Origin: Diospyros lotus
Taxonomy: Eukaryota > Streptophyta > Magnoliopsida > Ericales > Ebenaceae
NCBI RefSeq assembly: GCF_014633365.1
Contig: NC_068347.1
Coordinates: 35,568,116-35,632,115 of the forward strand
DNA: 64,000 nucleotides
Reading direction: 5' to 3'
In this document: piece by piece, positions 45,101 through 57,100 of the stretch
Layout of the letters: each line of letters opens with the position of its first letter
How positions within the stretch are numbered: position 1 is the stretch's first letter
Program-made: the position numbers and the translations under genes
The notes under the pieces: model-generated
What the model saw: only the letters and a program-made list of their open reading frames with translations
Database searches by the model: none
Told to the model about the DNA's origin: nothing

Positions 45101-48100
45101 GAAACACCTGAGAACTACCCTAGAGGTCCTCCGATCCAATCAGCTTTTCATCAAAAGGTCTAAGTGTTCCTTTGGCCAAAAGCATGTGGAATATTTGGGT
45201 CATTTAATATCGGGAGATGGGGTTAGAACAGATCCAAAGAAGATAGAGGCTATGATCAATTGGCCCAAACCTGCAACCTTGAAAGCATTAAGGGGATTCC
45301 TCGGTTTAACCGGCTATTACAAGAGGTTTGTAAAAGGGTATGGAGTGCTAAGTAGGCCACTAACAGAACTCTTAAAGAAGGGGAATTTCAAGTGGGGAGA
45401 GGAGGCCGAAGAAGCTTTCCAAAAGCTTAAGGAAGCAATGGGGGCAGTCCCAACTCTAGAATTGCCAGATTTCAGTGAACCATTTACATTGGAAACTGAT
45501 GCTTGTGGGGTTGGCATAGGGATAATCCTATTATAGAAGGGCAGGCCACTGACATTTCTGAGCCAGGCCCTAAGTGCAAGACACTTGGGATTGAGTATCT
45601 ACGAGAAGGAGTTCCTAGCGGTGTTAATGGCTGTAGAGAAATGGAGACACTATTTAGAAGGTGGGAGATTTATCATTAAAATAGACCATGAGAGCCTCAA
45701 GTTTTTACTACAACAAAAATTGCATATTCAGCTGCAAAAAAAGGGTATGGCCAAATTGATGGGGCTCGATTATTCAATATAGTATAGGCGGGGCAAGGAA
45801 AATGTGGTTGCCGATGCACTATCAAGGTGCTAGTACCTCAGCAATTACTGTTGTAGTAGTGGAATGGTGCCAAGAAGTTGTTGGCAGTTATGCCAATGAT
45901 GAGCAGATGAGAAAGATATTAGAAAAAGTAGTGGTGTAACCTGGTGGGGCTAACGACTACACCATAACAGAAGGGATGTTGAGGTACAAAGGGAGGATTG
46001 TAATAGGGGATGGAGGAAACCTTAAACAGAAAATATTGCAAACTCTACATGAATCACCAGTGGGTGGACACTTCGGTATTCAAAACACCTACTTTAAGGT
46101 TAAGCATATATTCTATTGGCCCAACTTGAGAAGGGATGTCAAGAAGTTTGTGCTGGCGTGCGACATATGTAAGAGGTGCAAGCTAGAGAATGTGTCCTAC
46201 CTCGGTCTCTTACAACCCCTACCTATACCAGATAGAGCTTGGACTAGTATGGCCATGGATTTTGTCGAAGGAATGCCCAAGTCGAAAGGAAAAGATAGTG
46301 TCATAGTGGTGGTGGACCGGTTTACCAAATTTGCTCAGTTTATCGGGTTAGCTCATCCTTACACGGCCAAGGAAGTGGCCCGAGTGCTTATAGATAGGGT
46401 GGTGTCCCAGTATGGAGTGTCGGGGTCAATTGTTTCAGATCGTAACAAGGTGTTTACAAGCCATTTCTGGTAGGAGCTAATGGGATCTATGGGAATTAAG
46501 CTCAATATGTCAATAGCCTACCATCCACAAACGGGTGGATAGACAGAAAGACTTAACCAGGTGCTGGAAACCTACCTAAGGTGTATGTGTATCATGCAAC
46601 CCAAGCACTGGCATAGGTGGCTAGCCTTGCCCCAATGGTGGTACAATTCCACATACCACACGGCCTTAAAGAATAAAGATGTCCCCTTTTGAAGCAATGT
46701 ATGGGTATAAACCCTTGCTGCTACCAGCTATAGTAGAGCAGTTTACAAAATTGTCGGTGGAAGAATACCTTCAGCAAAGAAGGGTAGTCTTGCAACAATT
46801 AAAACAGGAGTTGGCCTCTGCCAGGAATAGAATGAAACAATTCATGGATAGGAAGAGAAGTGACAGGGAATTGGAGGTGGGAGAACAAGTATACTTGCGA
46901 CTCAGGTACCCGCATTTGAAGTCCATTAGTCAGGGACCAATCACTAAATTAAGCCCCAAGTATTTTGGTCCGTTCGCCATAACAAACGAAATAGGCAAGG
47001 TGGCCTATAAGCTTCAGTTGCCTGAGGGGACCAACATACTTCTAGTTTTTCATGTGTCTCTCCACTGGCCAATGGAACCGAGCAGGTCAACCCAGCCTTG
47101 CCCATATTGCCTAAGTAGAAGGACGGGCAGAATGAACCATAAGCTATCATGGACAGGAGGGTGATTTACACCCAGGGGGTTCCCCTCATCCAAGTCTTGG
47201 TAAAATGGGGGCAGGAAGGCACCAACGATAACACTTGGGAGTATTTACCGAGCTTACTGCAACGTTTTCCAAGAGTTGCAAGTCTCCTTAGCATTTCTTG
47301 AGGACAAGAAACGTTTGAAGGGGGGGAAGTTGTCACGGATATGTCATTTTAAATTTTTGCTTTTATGCTTATTGTTAGCATTGTTATTTCCTACTTCATT
47401 ATGACTTCCTTATTTTAGTTATTGTATTTCAATTCCAGCTATTAGTCGATTAGAATGTCAGGGCCACGTGTGAGGTCTTAAGGAAAAGGACAAAAGAATT
47501 TGTTTAGGAAAAGGACAGGGGAATTTGTTGTAACTACTGGGAAGGACGTGATCTGCTGCATCTGAACCCACCCAGGCGAGTATATTAACTCTTCCAACCT
47601 TGTGGGAGAGGCATGAAATGAATAGAACTTTTCTCAATTACTCTCCCTCTATAGTCTCTCTATTCTCGTCTTCTTCTTCCTCTCTTTCTCTCTCCCTCTC
47701 TCTGCTCCTACTCTATCCTGTCAATCTCACTGATTCAAGGTAGTTCTCATTGTCACACCGTGACATGCTTCTCCCTAATATCCTTTACTTAAACTTGAGT
47801 TACTAAGTACAGCATTAACCATTTCTGTTAAAGTCCTATTTTTCCTTTCTGCTACACTATTTTGTTGAGGGGTATAAGCAATTGAAATTTTATGTACAAT
47901 TCCTATATCTTCACAAAACTTAGGGAAATTAATGGAGATCAAGGCAGCAATCAAGAAGGACGACAAGGCAGCACCAATGATCTATTGTACATCCATGGTG
48001 GACCAATGACAAGGGCCAAAGCTAAAAGAATGAAAGAATCTTTAAATGGGCTAATCAAGGAGGCTTGGGCCAAGAGTCATAAGCAATTTGGATTGGATAG

Positions 48101-51100
48101 CCTGGAGGAATCATAAAAGCAGTTGGGCCAAAATATTATAAACATTATTCAAGTCCAAATGCAGCAAGATTAAAAACATTTGGGCCTAAATTATTATGGG
48201 CCTAATATGCACTTATGGGCTACATGTTTTGGGCTCTAGTTATTTATTTAGCTATGTCTAGTTTTATTATTCCAACTTGTAGTTGAATTGGGTTAGTATT
48301 ATTATTCCAACGTATAGTTGGATTAGGTTAGTTTTATTATTCCAACTTGTAGTTGGATTGGGTTACTTTTGTTATTCCTACTTCTATTTGGATTGGGCTA
48401 ACTAAAACCCATTAGATTTAGGATTTAGTTTAGGATTAGGTTTAGGATTATATTTGCCTATAAAAAGACTATATCAATGTGTAAATAAGACATATAATTT
48501 TGAAGGCAAATTTTAGAGCTTGTTCTTTTGAAGAACTTTTAGATCTTATCAAGTTAATGCTTGTGGCGATCAAATCTGACTTATCTTCCACCTTCTCATC
48601 TCGTTCTTGGGAGTGCCATCTATACCTTTGGTTCATGATTCTCTAAAAATCATCGGGTCAATGTTCTTTCCTTCTATCTTTTATAAATATGTTTTAATCT
48701 TTCTTGGGGTTTTGTTTCGATTTGATTTGTGGGTGCCATATTGATATATGGGGTTCGCATCAGTTGGCATCAGAGCACCAGGTTGCGCATCAGTTGGTAT
48801 CAGAGCTCTGGATCGTGCATCAGAAATGATACTCACCACCCTTATCACTTCTAAGGCATTTAATTTTAATATTACACAAGTTTTCTACTTCAGCCATATA
48901 TATCTTGAATTTTTCTAATACTTCATCTTTAGTACGCATAAGTTACACATAACAGAACTATGAAAAATCATCAATAAAAGTCACAAAATAAAGTTTGCCT
49001 CCTCTACTAGGTGTACTATGTAAATCACATACATCATTGTGCACAAGTTCAAGTAAAGAGGTTCTTCTTTTAATTTTAGGAAATGGTGTTTTTATGATCT
49101 TAGTTTGTGCACATACTTTACATTTTTCTTCCATGTCATGTTTGCAATTAGGAATTAATTCAAGTACACTCATATCATGTAACCTTCTATTGTTAACATG
49201 TCCTAAACGTGAATGCCATAAAAATAAAGAATCAACAACAATGTAAATGGAATTTGTAGTTTTATTCATAGTATTGAGTTTGAACATTTCATCACAATAG
49301 AATCCTTTCCCAACAAAGACACCTACCTTAGACAATACAAACTTATTTTACTCATACAAGTTTGAAACCAAACTTATTAAGAAGACCGTCAGACACAAGA
49401 TTTTTCCTAACTTCTGGTACATGGTAAACATTGGTGATAGTGAGAGTCTTCCTGTAAGTGAATTCCAATTTGATGTTGTCTTTTCCAAGCATGGCTACGA
49501 TGGTGGAATTTCCCATATAGAGGGTTTTGCCATCTTTAATAGATTCATAAGTGGTGAATAGGTTTCGATTATTACACACATGCCTAGTGGCACCTAAATT
49601 GATCCGTCACTCGTTTTCATCCTCCACCACGCACACCTCACTTATCATAGCCAAGAAATTGGAGTTTTCATCTTGCTTTTGCTTCTTCAAAAAGCACCAT
49701 TCCTTTTTGATGTGGCCCAGCTTACCACAATTGTAGCATGGCCCCTTTTTCTTCTTTGAGTCCTTGTCCTTGAGTCATATTTTCTCCTCTTGTTGTTCTT
49801 TGAAGAGTTTTGTTTTCTCGAATTCCCTTTGTTGGTAACTTTTTTGTCCTCCACCACATGGACATTAGAAGATTGACCATTGTTTTCATCATAGTTATTC
49901 ACTCTAAAGTCCTCTTCTATTTGAAGATGCCGGCCCAACTCCTCAAGGGAAAAATCATCCTTTCTATGTTTGAGATTCTTTTTGTAATATTTCCAACCAG
50001 GAGGAAGTTTATCAATGATGAATGAAATAACAAAGGATTCGTCCATTTTCATGTCATGTTGTTGAAATTGGTTATAAATTTGAACTATTTCATGAAATTG
50101 TTCAATTACCTTTCTATTGTCCACCATATGATATTGATGAAATTTAGAGGCTAGAAATTTCTTATTTGTGGCATCCTCGGACATATACTTAGCCTCCAAA
50201 GCATCCCAAATCTCCTTTGCACTATTTTCCTATGGTATTGGTCAAATAGAGCATCCAACATTGCATTGCAAATGTGGCATTTGCAAATGTAGTCATCTTG
50301 ATCTCATTTTTGCCTTGCCCTTGCATTTGCCAAACTTTCATCTTCGGTTTCCTCCAGTCTTTGGTGTTGTAAGCACATATACCACATTGAGTGTGGTAAG
50401 GAGAAAGTGTAGTTTATTATGCTAATGCTGGAAATTAGATCCTTCAAACCTCTCCAATTTCACAAAAATCAACAGCAAAGTCCCATAGAGAAGAAGCCTG
50501 TGGAGCCATCACAACTTCAAGAAGCAAAGTCTTAAGATTGTTGAAAAATTGTGGTGCTGTAATGGCAAATATGTCGTAGTAACCCAAGATTCCAAGGCAC
50601 GAAAACTCGCCTTCCTTGAGACGACACGAGGGTATCCACGATCTCTAATTAAAGGTGTGGAGGAAGTCATGGGGTCGTTGGAACCCCTCTCCCACTTAAT
50701 CTTTTAAAATAAGGGTTTTGATTAAAAACGTTTTTTTTTTTTTTTTTTTTTCTTTTGGATTCCATTAATACTTAGAAAAATATCTAAACTTGAAACACTC
50801 TCTAATCCAAGGATAAAAAAACTTTGAGAGAGTAAACCATAAGTTAATTTTTCTTTTGATTAATTAACCCAAATTTAAACCTTATGATGAAATATCTAAG
50901 TCTACGTTTACTTTCTATACCAAGGGATAAATCCTTTGAGAAGGTAAACCTGTAAACTAATTTCATCATTTGGTTTAATAAAACGTTTTCATGAATTAAC
51001 TCCACATATGATCACAGTTGAAAAAGCACAATAAACGAGTTACATGCTTTTCTATTCATTATTCCTAAGTGACCATATAATTGATTAAACATCACATCAA

Positions 51101-54100
51101 ATAAATATTAAATGTGGTCTTGTTTAATCCTAAGGTGGTTCCATCCTTTTACTAATTATTTTCATGCAACATATCACAAAGATAATCTAATTGCAAATAA
51201 TTTAACCTCCAAGAATGGTTCCACCCTAGGTCGATCGCTTCAGCCGCTGACTGTTCCATGGACCATCCAAAAAAACTGCAATGGCTGATTTCTCGTGATA
51301 GTCGATTCTAGCCCTTAGCCGAAGCTAGATCTGGCCGATTCTTCCATCACGTTCAGCCTGTGCAAGCGATGGCTGAATGCTGGTTTTCTGAAACTACAAA
51401 CTTTCTGTTCCAAAACAGCGCTGCCCAATCCGTCTGCATCTTGTTTTCTTTGAACGATCATTATTACAGAAAAATGAAACCGATGAAATCAACCATCAAA
51501 AACTGGTTGTACATCCGCCTATACCCCAACCGCGAGGTTTACATCGAATCTATTTGAATAAACACAACAGATTACAACGTCCTATACCTCCACTCATGAG
51601 GTTTACAAGGCATCTAAAACCATTCTTGGAGGGATCCATAAACGCAAAAAAAACAGCATTTAAACAGTAAAAGGAACCACCTTTTTTTTTCCGATTTTAA
51701 TCCTAGGCATGCTCCTAGATTCAAACCAACAAAACCGTGGCTCTGATACCACTTGAAGGATCATCACGAGGATACATAGCATGCAACGGAAGCGTTTTTA
51801 AATAAAAACTTTTCTCGTATTGATTAGAATCTAGGAAACTTACTTTTCCTTCGGATTATCGGACGGAATGAAGCGACAGGAGGAGGATGGGCGGGAGCTT
51901 CTTCTCGTGGTGGAGATGACGGCTGTCCTGCAATCCTTCGGCTCCTTCGCATCAGAGCTTGAACGTTCTCTTGATCTTCCAAAGGTATGACTCAAACTCG
52001 TGGCCTCTCTTTTGGTGAAGAAGAGTAAAAAAAACCTTAGATGAAAAACAACCAAGGAGAGAATATATATAGGGAGAACCCTAGGGTTAAAACCCTAGTG
52101 GGCCAAACCCTAGTGGGCCAAGTTCATTTAATTAATTTTCTAATTGGGTTAGCCCAATTAATTAATTAAAAACTAATGAACTATTATTTTATTCTAGCCC
52201 AATTAATTATGGACCATTCTGAATAAAATAATTCTCTCTCAATGTAATTCACCCAACAAGCCAAATGTATTAAATAATACATGAGTTATATCGAGCTACC
52301 CCAGGGACCAAAAGACAAATTATTCACGGCTACTAAAATGACCAAAATATCCTTGCTATCTAGTAGCTATATTTTGTCATTCTAAGTGTTCCAACTATCA
52401 CCATATGGTAACACTGACCCCACGAATAATTTTGCATATGCAATGTCTTTGACCTACTAGTGTAATGACGAAAATACCCCTCTGCGTAACACCCATCATT
52501 TAGAAAGGAATAATGTACTAACACCTCTCTAAATGATTTCTACCATCCTTAGATCACTAGTCCAATAATCCGTGACTACTCGAATGTACTTGCTTATCAC
52601 TGGGAGCTACCCAGAAGCACACACTCTTAAGTCACGTTCTCAGGGCCCTGGATTATTTGATTATTCTTGGACAATCACAAGGGGGTGAATCACAGAAACT
52701 ATCTTGTATTAGTCTGTCTTAGCTAATTAGAAACCATACTCCCAACTCAAAAGGTTATTGATCTTTGATAGACCTCACCTACAGTGAATCTAAGAATATA
52801 GCTCTAGGTTCACTAGACCACCAACTAATACTCAAGTATTAGAGTACTCGTCCACGTAGTAGCAGTGATAGACTAGCTCCATGATAATTAGTACTTTGTC
52901 ATTAGCTTCTATCACAGATCCACTCTACGCATTCCAAATGCGCTTGTACAATTAGAGTAAACGGACTGTTTACTGGCTAAGGCAAGCCATCCTCCATTAG
53001 GATCTATTGCACAAGAGATCCAAACAAGCCTCCAAGATACAATGGAATCAAATATAACGTTTGTTGGCGAATGTGCAATTTTCGACAACAGACCCGAACA
53101 CAAGGAATTTATAACAAATACAAGAAGCTTTGTATTCTAATTTTACAGTAAAAGAATACAAAGAATTAATCTTTGAATGCACGAAAATTATGAAGTTTTA
53201 TGCAGGAAGAATAAGGAGAGAAAAAAAATAGAATTTTCAAATGTCTTTGATCCAAGAATATATCAATCTATTTATAGATAATGTTACAACCCTTCACCAA
53301 AGGTTACAACAATTCATATGTGTTACAATCCTTCAGCAAATGTTACAACCAATTCCTTTTGAAAATCTCTCCAGCACATGTGATGTCATTTCTGTCGTGC
53401 ATGACCTGGAATTTGGGGGACTGAGGTACACTTACTGATACATGTTCTGCATCTAAGTTTTCTGCTATTCAATTTATAAGTTCTGAAATTCCGGGAACAG
53501 AGAGAAATTCAGATACGAAAGTATTCTTATTTCTGAGATTTTGTTTGTACTGCTTTTTGCATTATTACCAGTAATCTTTATAGCTTGTCCTTCCACTTCA
53601 TAAAGCTTTGCATTGATTAGCTAACAAATGTTCATTACATGATCTGTATATTAAATGGGCAATTTGTCATTTTTTGGGGTTTCTATTGCTTCCTTTGTTG
53701 GAACAAACGCCTGCTGCTTACACTTTTTTATTTCAAGGTGTCTCCCAAAGCTTGTGGTCACACACAAGGCAGAAAAGTAGTGTCTAGAGAGGAAGCAGTG
53801 ATGAGGATAAAAGCAGCTCTTGATGCTCGGAAAGAGAGTGGTTCTGACATTGTTATTGTTGCTCGGACAGACTCTCGTCAAGCAGTGTCATTTGATGAGT
53901 CACTCTGGAGAGCACGGGCCTTGGCTGATGCTGGAGCAGATGTTCTGTTCATTGATGCCCTTGCTTCTAAGGAAGAAATGAAGGCTTTTTGTGAAGTTTC
54001 TCCACTAGTTCCAAAAATGGTATGTCATACCGCATATGTGTTGGTTAATACCAACTATTGGTACTGTATTGTTTGTGAGGAGTGCTACTTTATCACATTC

Positions 54101-57100
54101 CTCCTATGAAATGAATTGTTTGTGAAGAATTACTCAATCCACAAGTAGAATTCAATTCAAATTCAATACAACTAAAAAATATATCACAAACTTTCAAAAT
54201 AAGTATTCAAATACCACAAACACAACCTAGTAACACACCAATCACCCCTAGGACTATCGAACTTACAACTCAAAAGCCGCTTACCAAGAAGTGCTTAATT
54301 AAAAAGGTTGAAGCCTACTAATACCTATCCCAACATCTTCCAGAGGAAGGGATAACTTATCTCAATTGACAAGGCAGTACTAACTACATCCTTTAGTGAA
54401 GTTTCTCCAACCTCTTAATAACATATACCCACATGTAAAAGAAGAGTCATCAGGTGAAATGCACTAGCTGAAAGAAAAGTCTTAATAAGATGAGCCTAGC
54501 ACTTGGAAAGGCACTTCTGTTTTCCCCTTCAAGGAGCAAGCCTTTTCTCACACCTCCCAGTGACACCATTCTGTGTCAACTTGCCTATAAACTTCTCATG
54601 CAAGGGACGTGTTAGAGAGGTCAATGGAAGTGACCCAACTACAACCTAAAGAAGCAATAAGCAACTTAACACTATCAACAGTACCATGCAAATACTCTCA
54701 CTTTTGGCCAAATTAATAAGCAAATCTTACATAGCCTCAAATAGCATATATCTAAAAAATCTAAGTTCCCTCACTCTAGGATTACAAAAAGTAAGGGTAT
54801 TGTCATGATAGAAGTGGGAGTCATGACAGGCGCTACCCCCTAATAAGACCATGGCCCTACTAAGGTTCAACAAATCTTATTTGATATCAAACCATAACTG
54901 GCATGCATACCATAAATGTGATATGAAAATAAATGGAGAGACAAAATGTGTGACTACCTAACATCATGTATTATTACTACAAATAAAATGTTAATGAATA
55001 ATCAAGACAGATGAACAGACAATAATTATCAAATAGTCAGTGAGCCTAAGTCAGTGTATATCAATGATTGTATGTGGACCATGTCTATTTCATGCCCAAA
55101 CTCAAAAATTGGTGACATTCTACTGCACCAGACACAACCCTGAGTCTACAAATTTGGTGGAAACCCTGAAAGCGTAAAAAAATTGAGAAGATAGCATATA
55201 TTTGTTTATGGAAAGGCTAGTTTATATTGATAATTTGAATTAGATTAGCCAACCCAAGGTTTTAGGAACCTTGAATCAATTTACAATAGTGTTAATTGCC
55301 TAGAAGAAAGTCACTTTTTAAAAGGACAAATATAGCACTTTAGATTTTCTATTCAAGTGGTCCTCAAATAAATAAACATTCTAGAAGAAACATCAAGGAT
55401 GAATACTTACAGCTACCTAAATATTCTTTATCCAAACACTGACTCTAGTTATTTTCACTTACCACAACAAAAAAAAAAAAAAACTATTCAGTTTCTAGAG
55501 TGGTCATTCAGCCAATGCTTATCATGTTTGTATATAAACTTGTTAACCAGGATTATTAGACTTTCAATTTATTTATTTATCTATTGCTTGATAATGATTA
55601 GAATTAAAGAAATTTATGTCAGCATAATGAACTGTGGTATAGTCAACACCCCCCCTCTCCCAAAAAGAAAAAAGGGATAAAGTCTTGATTTTTAGATAAA
55701 CCTGCTGATTTTAGTCTTGTGTAGGCAAATATGCTTGAAGGAGGGAAAACGCCAATTCTCAATCCTGTTGAACTTGAGGATCTTGGATATAAACTTGTGG
55801 TCTATCCACTTTCCTTGATGGCAGTTTCAATGCGTGCGATGCAGGTCAGATTGTCTTGCTTTTTACTCTTCTTGACTGACATAAATTTAAGCATAGTGGT
55901 TACATTACATTGCGTTTACTCTTCTATTTGTTGGATAGAATTTGAGTTTCATTCTCCATGTTTTCCTTCAATAGATTAATTCCTGTCAAGTATCATTACA
56001 GCATTCTACTCTGTTAATTATCTTGTTCATGTGTAAAATTCAACCCGCCCCCAACCCCCCAAATAAAAAATAAATAAAAAAATATGACTTGGCTGTATTA
56101 AATGCAATTATGTTCTTTTACTATTTTCTTTATTTTTGGTAAATCGCATTGGATTCATATTTAAGCAGAAATATTTCAAAATTCGATCTGTTTTTTTGAC
56201 ACTAGTCTACACTTTATTTCTTTTTAATATATTATTCAGTAAGCTTGGTAAGTGACTTGCATCAACTGTCTGCAGGATGCACTAGCTGCCATTAGAGGAG
56301 GTCGTATGCCTCCTCCTGGAAGTATGCCATCTTTTGAAGAAATTAAAGAAATATTAGGTTTTAACGCTTATTATGAAGAAGAAAAGCGATATGCTACCGG
56401 CTCTGGTCAACTTTCTTTACAGAGAGGTGGGTATGAATCTGACCTTAATAATATGAAGTAACTCTGTCTTTTTTGCAAAGCACCTCTAACCTACTTAAAT
56501 ACTAGGTTAACTTGGGCACCCAACCAACTCAACAAGGTTCTGACCTATTTTGTTGGTTTGAGTATATGATCCTCCTTTGCTACTTTGGCTTTGTTCCAAG
56601 CTGAATCCCATTAAAATTGAAGGGCAAGCATGTCCCTGCAGGCCTTCAAAAACTCTCAGAATCCATGTTTCTTTGTTTGATTATAAGATTGACATCCTTC
56701 CCCTGAGCCTGCAAGCAGCTATGTTAAAATATAATTCACTTGTTATGGAAAAACTCAAGTCATTGTTTGGCCTCAACTTGCTTATGATGTAGAGTTTATT
56801 CTCAAATATATTATCATACTGTTGTGAAAGTCTTTTGACTGGTTTGTGACCTCAATTGGGTCACATAAAAGATGTCAAGCCATTGCAACCATTCTAAGAT
56901 TTTTTTTTGGTGGTGCTCAAAATTTGTATTTGGAATTGTTGTTAGAAGTGGCATATACAAGCTCTGTTTTGGTTCTTTCTTTATCATTATGCGTTAAGGA
57001 AATTTCTGAGTTTGTGCTAACTTTTTCTTTTATTTCTTGTTCTGCTAAAATTTTCTTTACTCTTTATTTTTTTTGGTGGATTTGTAGGAATTTGTACTAC

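Larger units (their letters stand above)
42178..47765 (+). mobile_element. Ty3/gypsy retrotransposon, full length but decayed, nested in the copia integrase
   Basis: LTRs at 42,178-42,594 and 47,331-47,765 both start TGTCACGGATATG and end CACACCGTGACA. A perfect 5-bp target duplication TGCTT flanks it (42,173-42,177 and 47,766-47,770). The primer site TGGTATCAGAGC is at 42,598-42,609, and the polypurine tract GAAGGGGGGGAAG is just before the 3' LTR. Removing the element and one duplication rejoins the copia integrase frame region. Orientation is the same as the host gene. Confidence 0.92.
40116..50430 (-). pseudogene. copia gag-pol remnants, split by insertions
   Basis: Recognisable pieces on the minus strand: gag core (about 50,430-49,740, including [19 protein letters not shown]), protease region (about 49,620-49,352), pre-integrase and integrase (WHSRLGHVN at about 49,220; VTFIDDFS at about 48,965; then, beyond the insertion, [18 protein letters not shown] at about 47,880), [15 protein letters not shown] (about 42,050), reverse transcriptase (41,594-40,677, [11 protein letters not shown] and [14 protein letters not shown]), and RNase H (about 40,403-40,116, [11 protein letters not shown]). 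Frames contain stops and shifts, and the YVDD catalytic motif reads CVDY (41,064-41,075). The gene cannot be active. Confidence 0.85.
39015..53376 (-). mobile_element. Ty1/copia retrotransposon, decayed and interrupted by later insertions
   Basis: Lies antisense in intron 2 of the PEP-mutase-like gene. The left LTR (39,015-39,566) runs TGTTG to CAACA; the right LTR starts at 50,539 and ends CCAGCA at 53,376. Flanking 5-bp sequences TATGT (39,010-39,014) and CATGT (53,377-53,381) are a target duplication with one transition. A purine tract (TGGTGGAGGAT on the minus strand) abuts the left LTR. Coding order on the minus strand from high to low coordinates is gag, zinc knuckle/protease, integrase, reverse transcriptase, RNase H, the order of Ty1/copia. 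Without the insertions inside it, the element would be about 5.5 kb. Confidence 0.85.

Noticed and set aside
47892..48116. Possible host gene encoding [13 protein letters not shown]
   Set aside because: This is the usual C-terminal signature of gypsy polyproteins next to an LTR, not a host gene.
52075..52110. AACCCTAG-type motifs resembling interstitial telomeric repeat
   Set aside because: Only three loosely spaced copies, not a tandem TTTAGGG array; more likely chance or a telo-box within LTR-like DNA.
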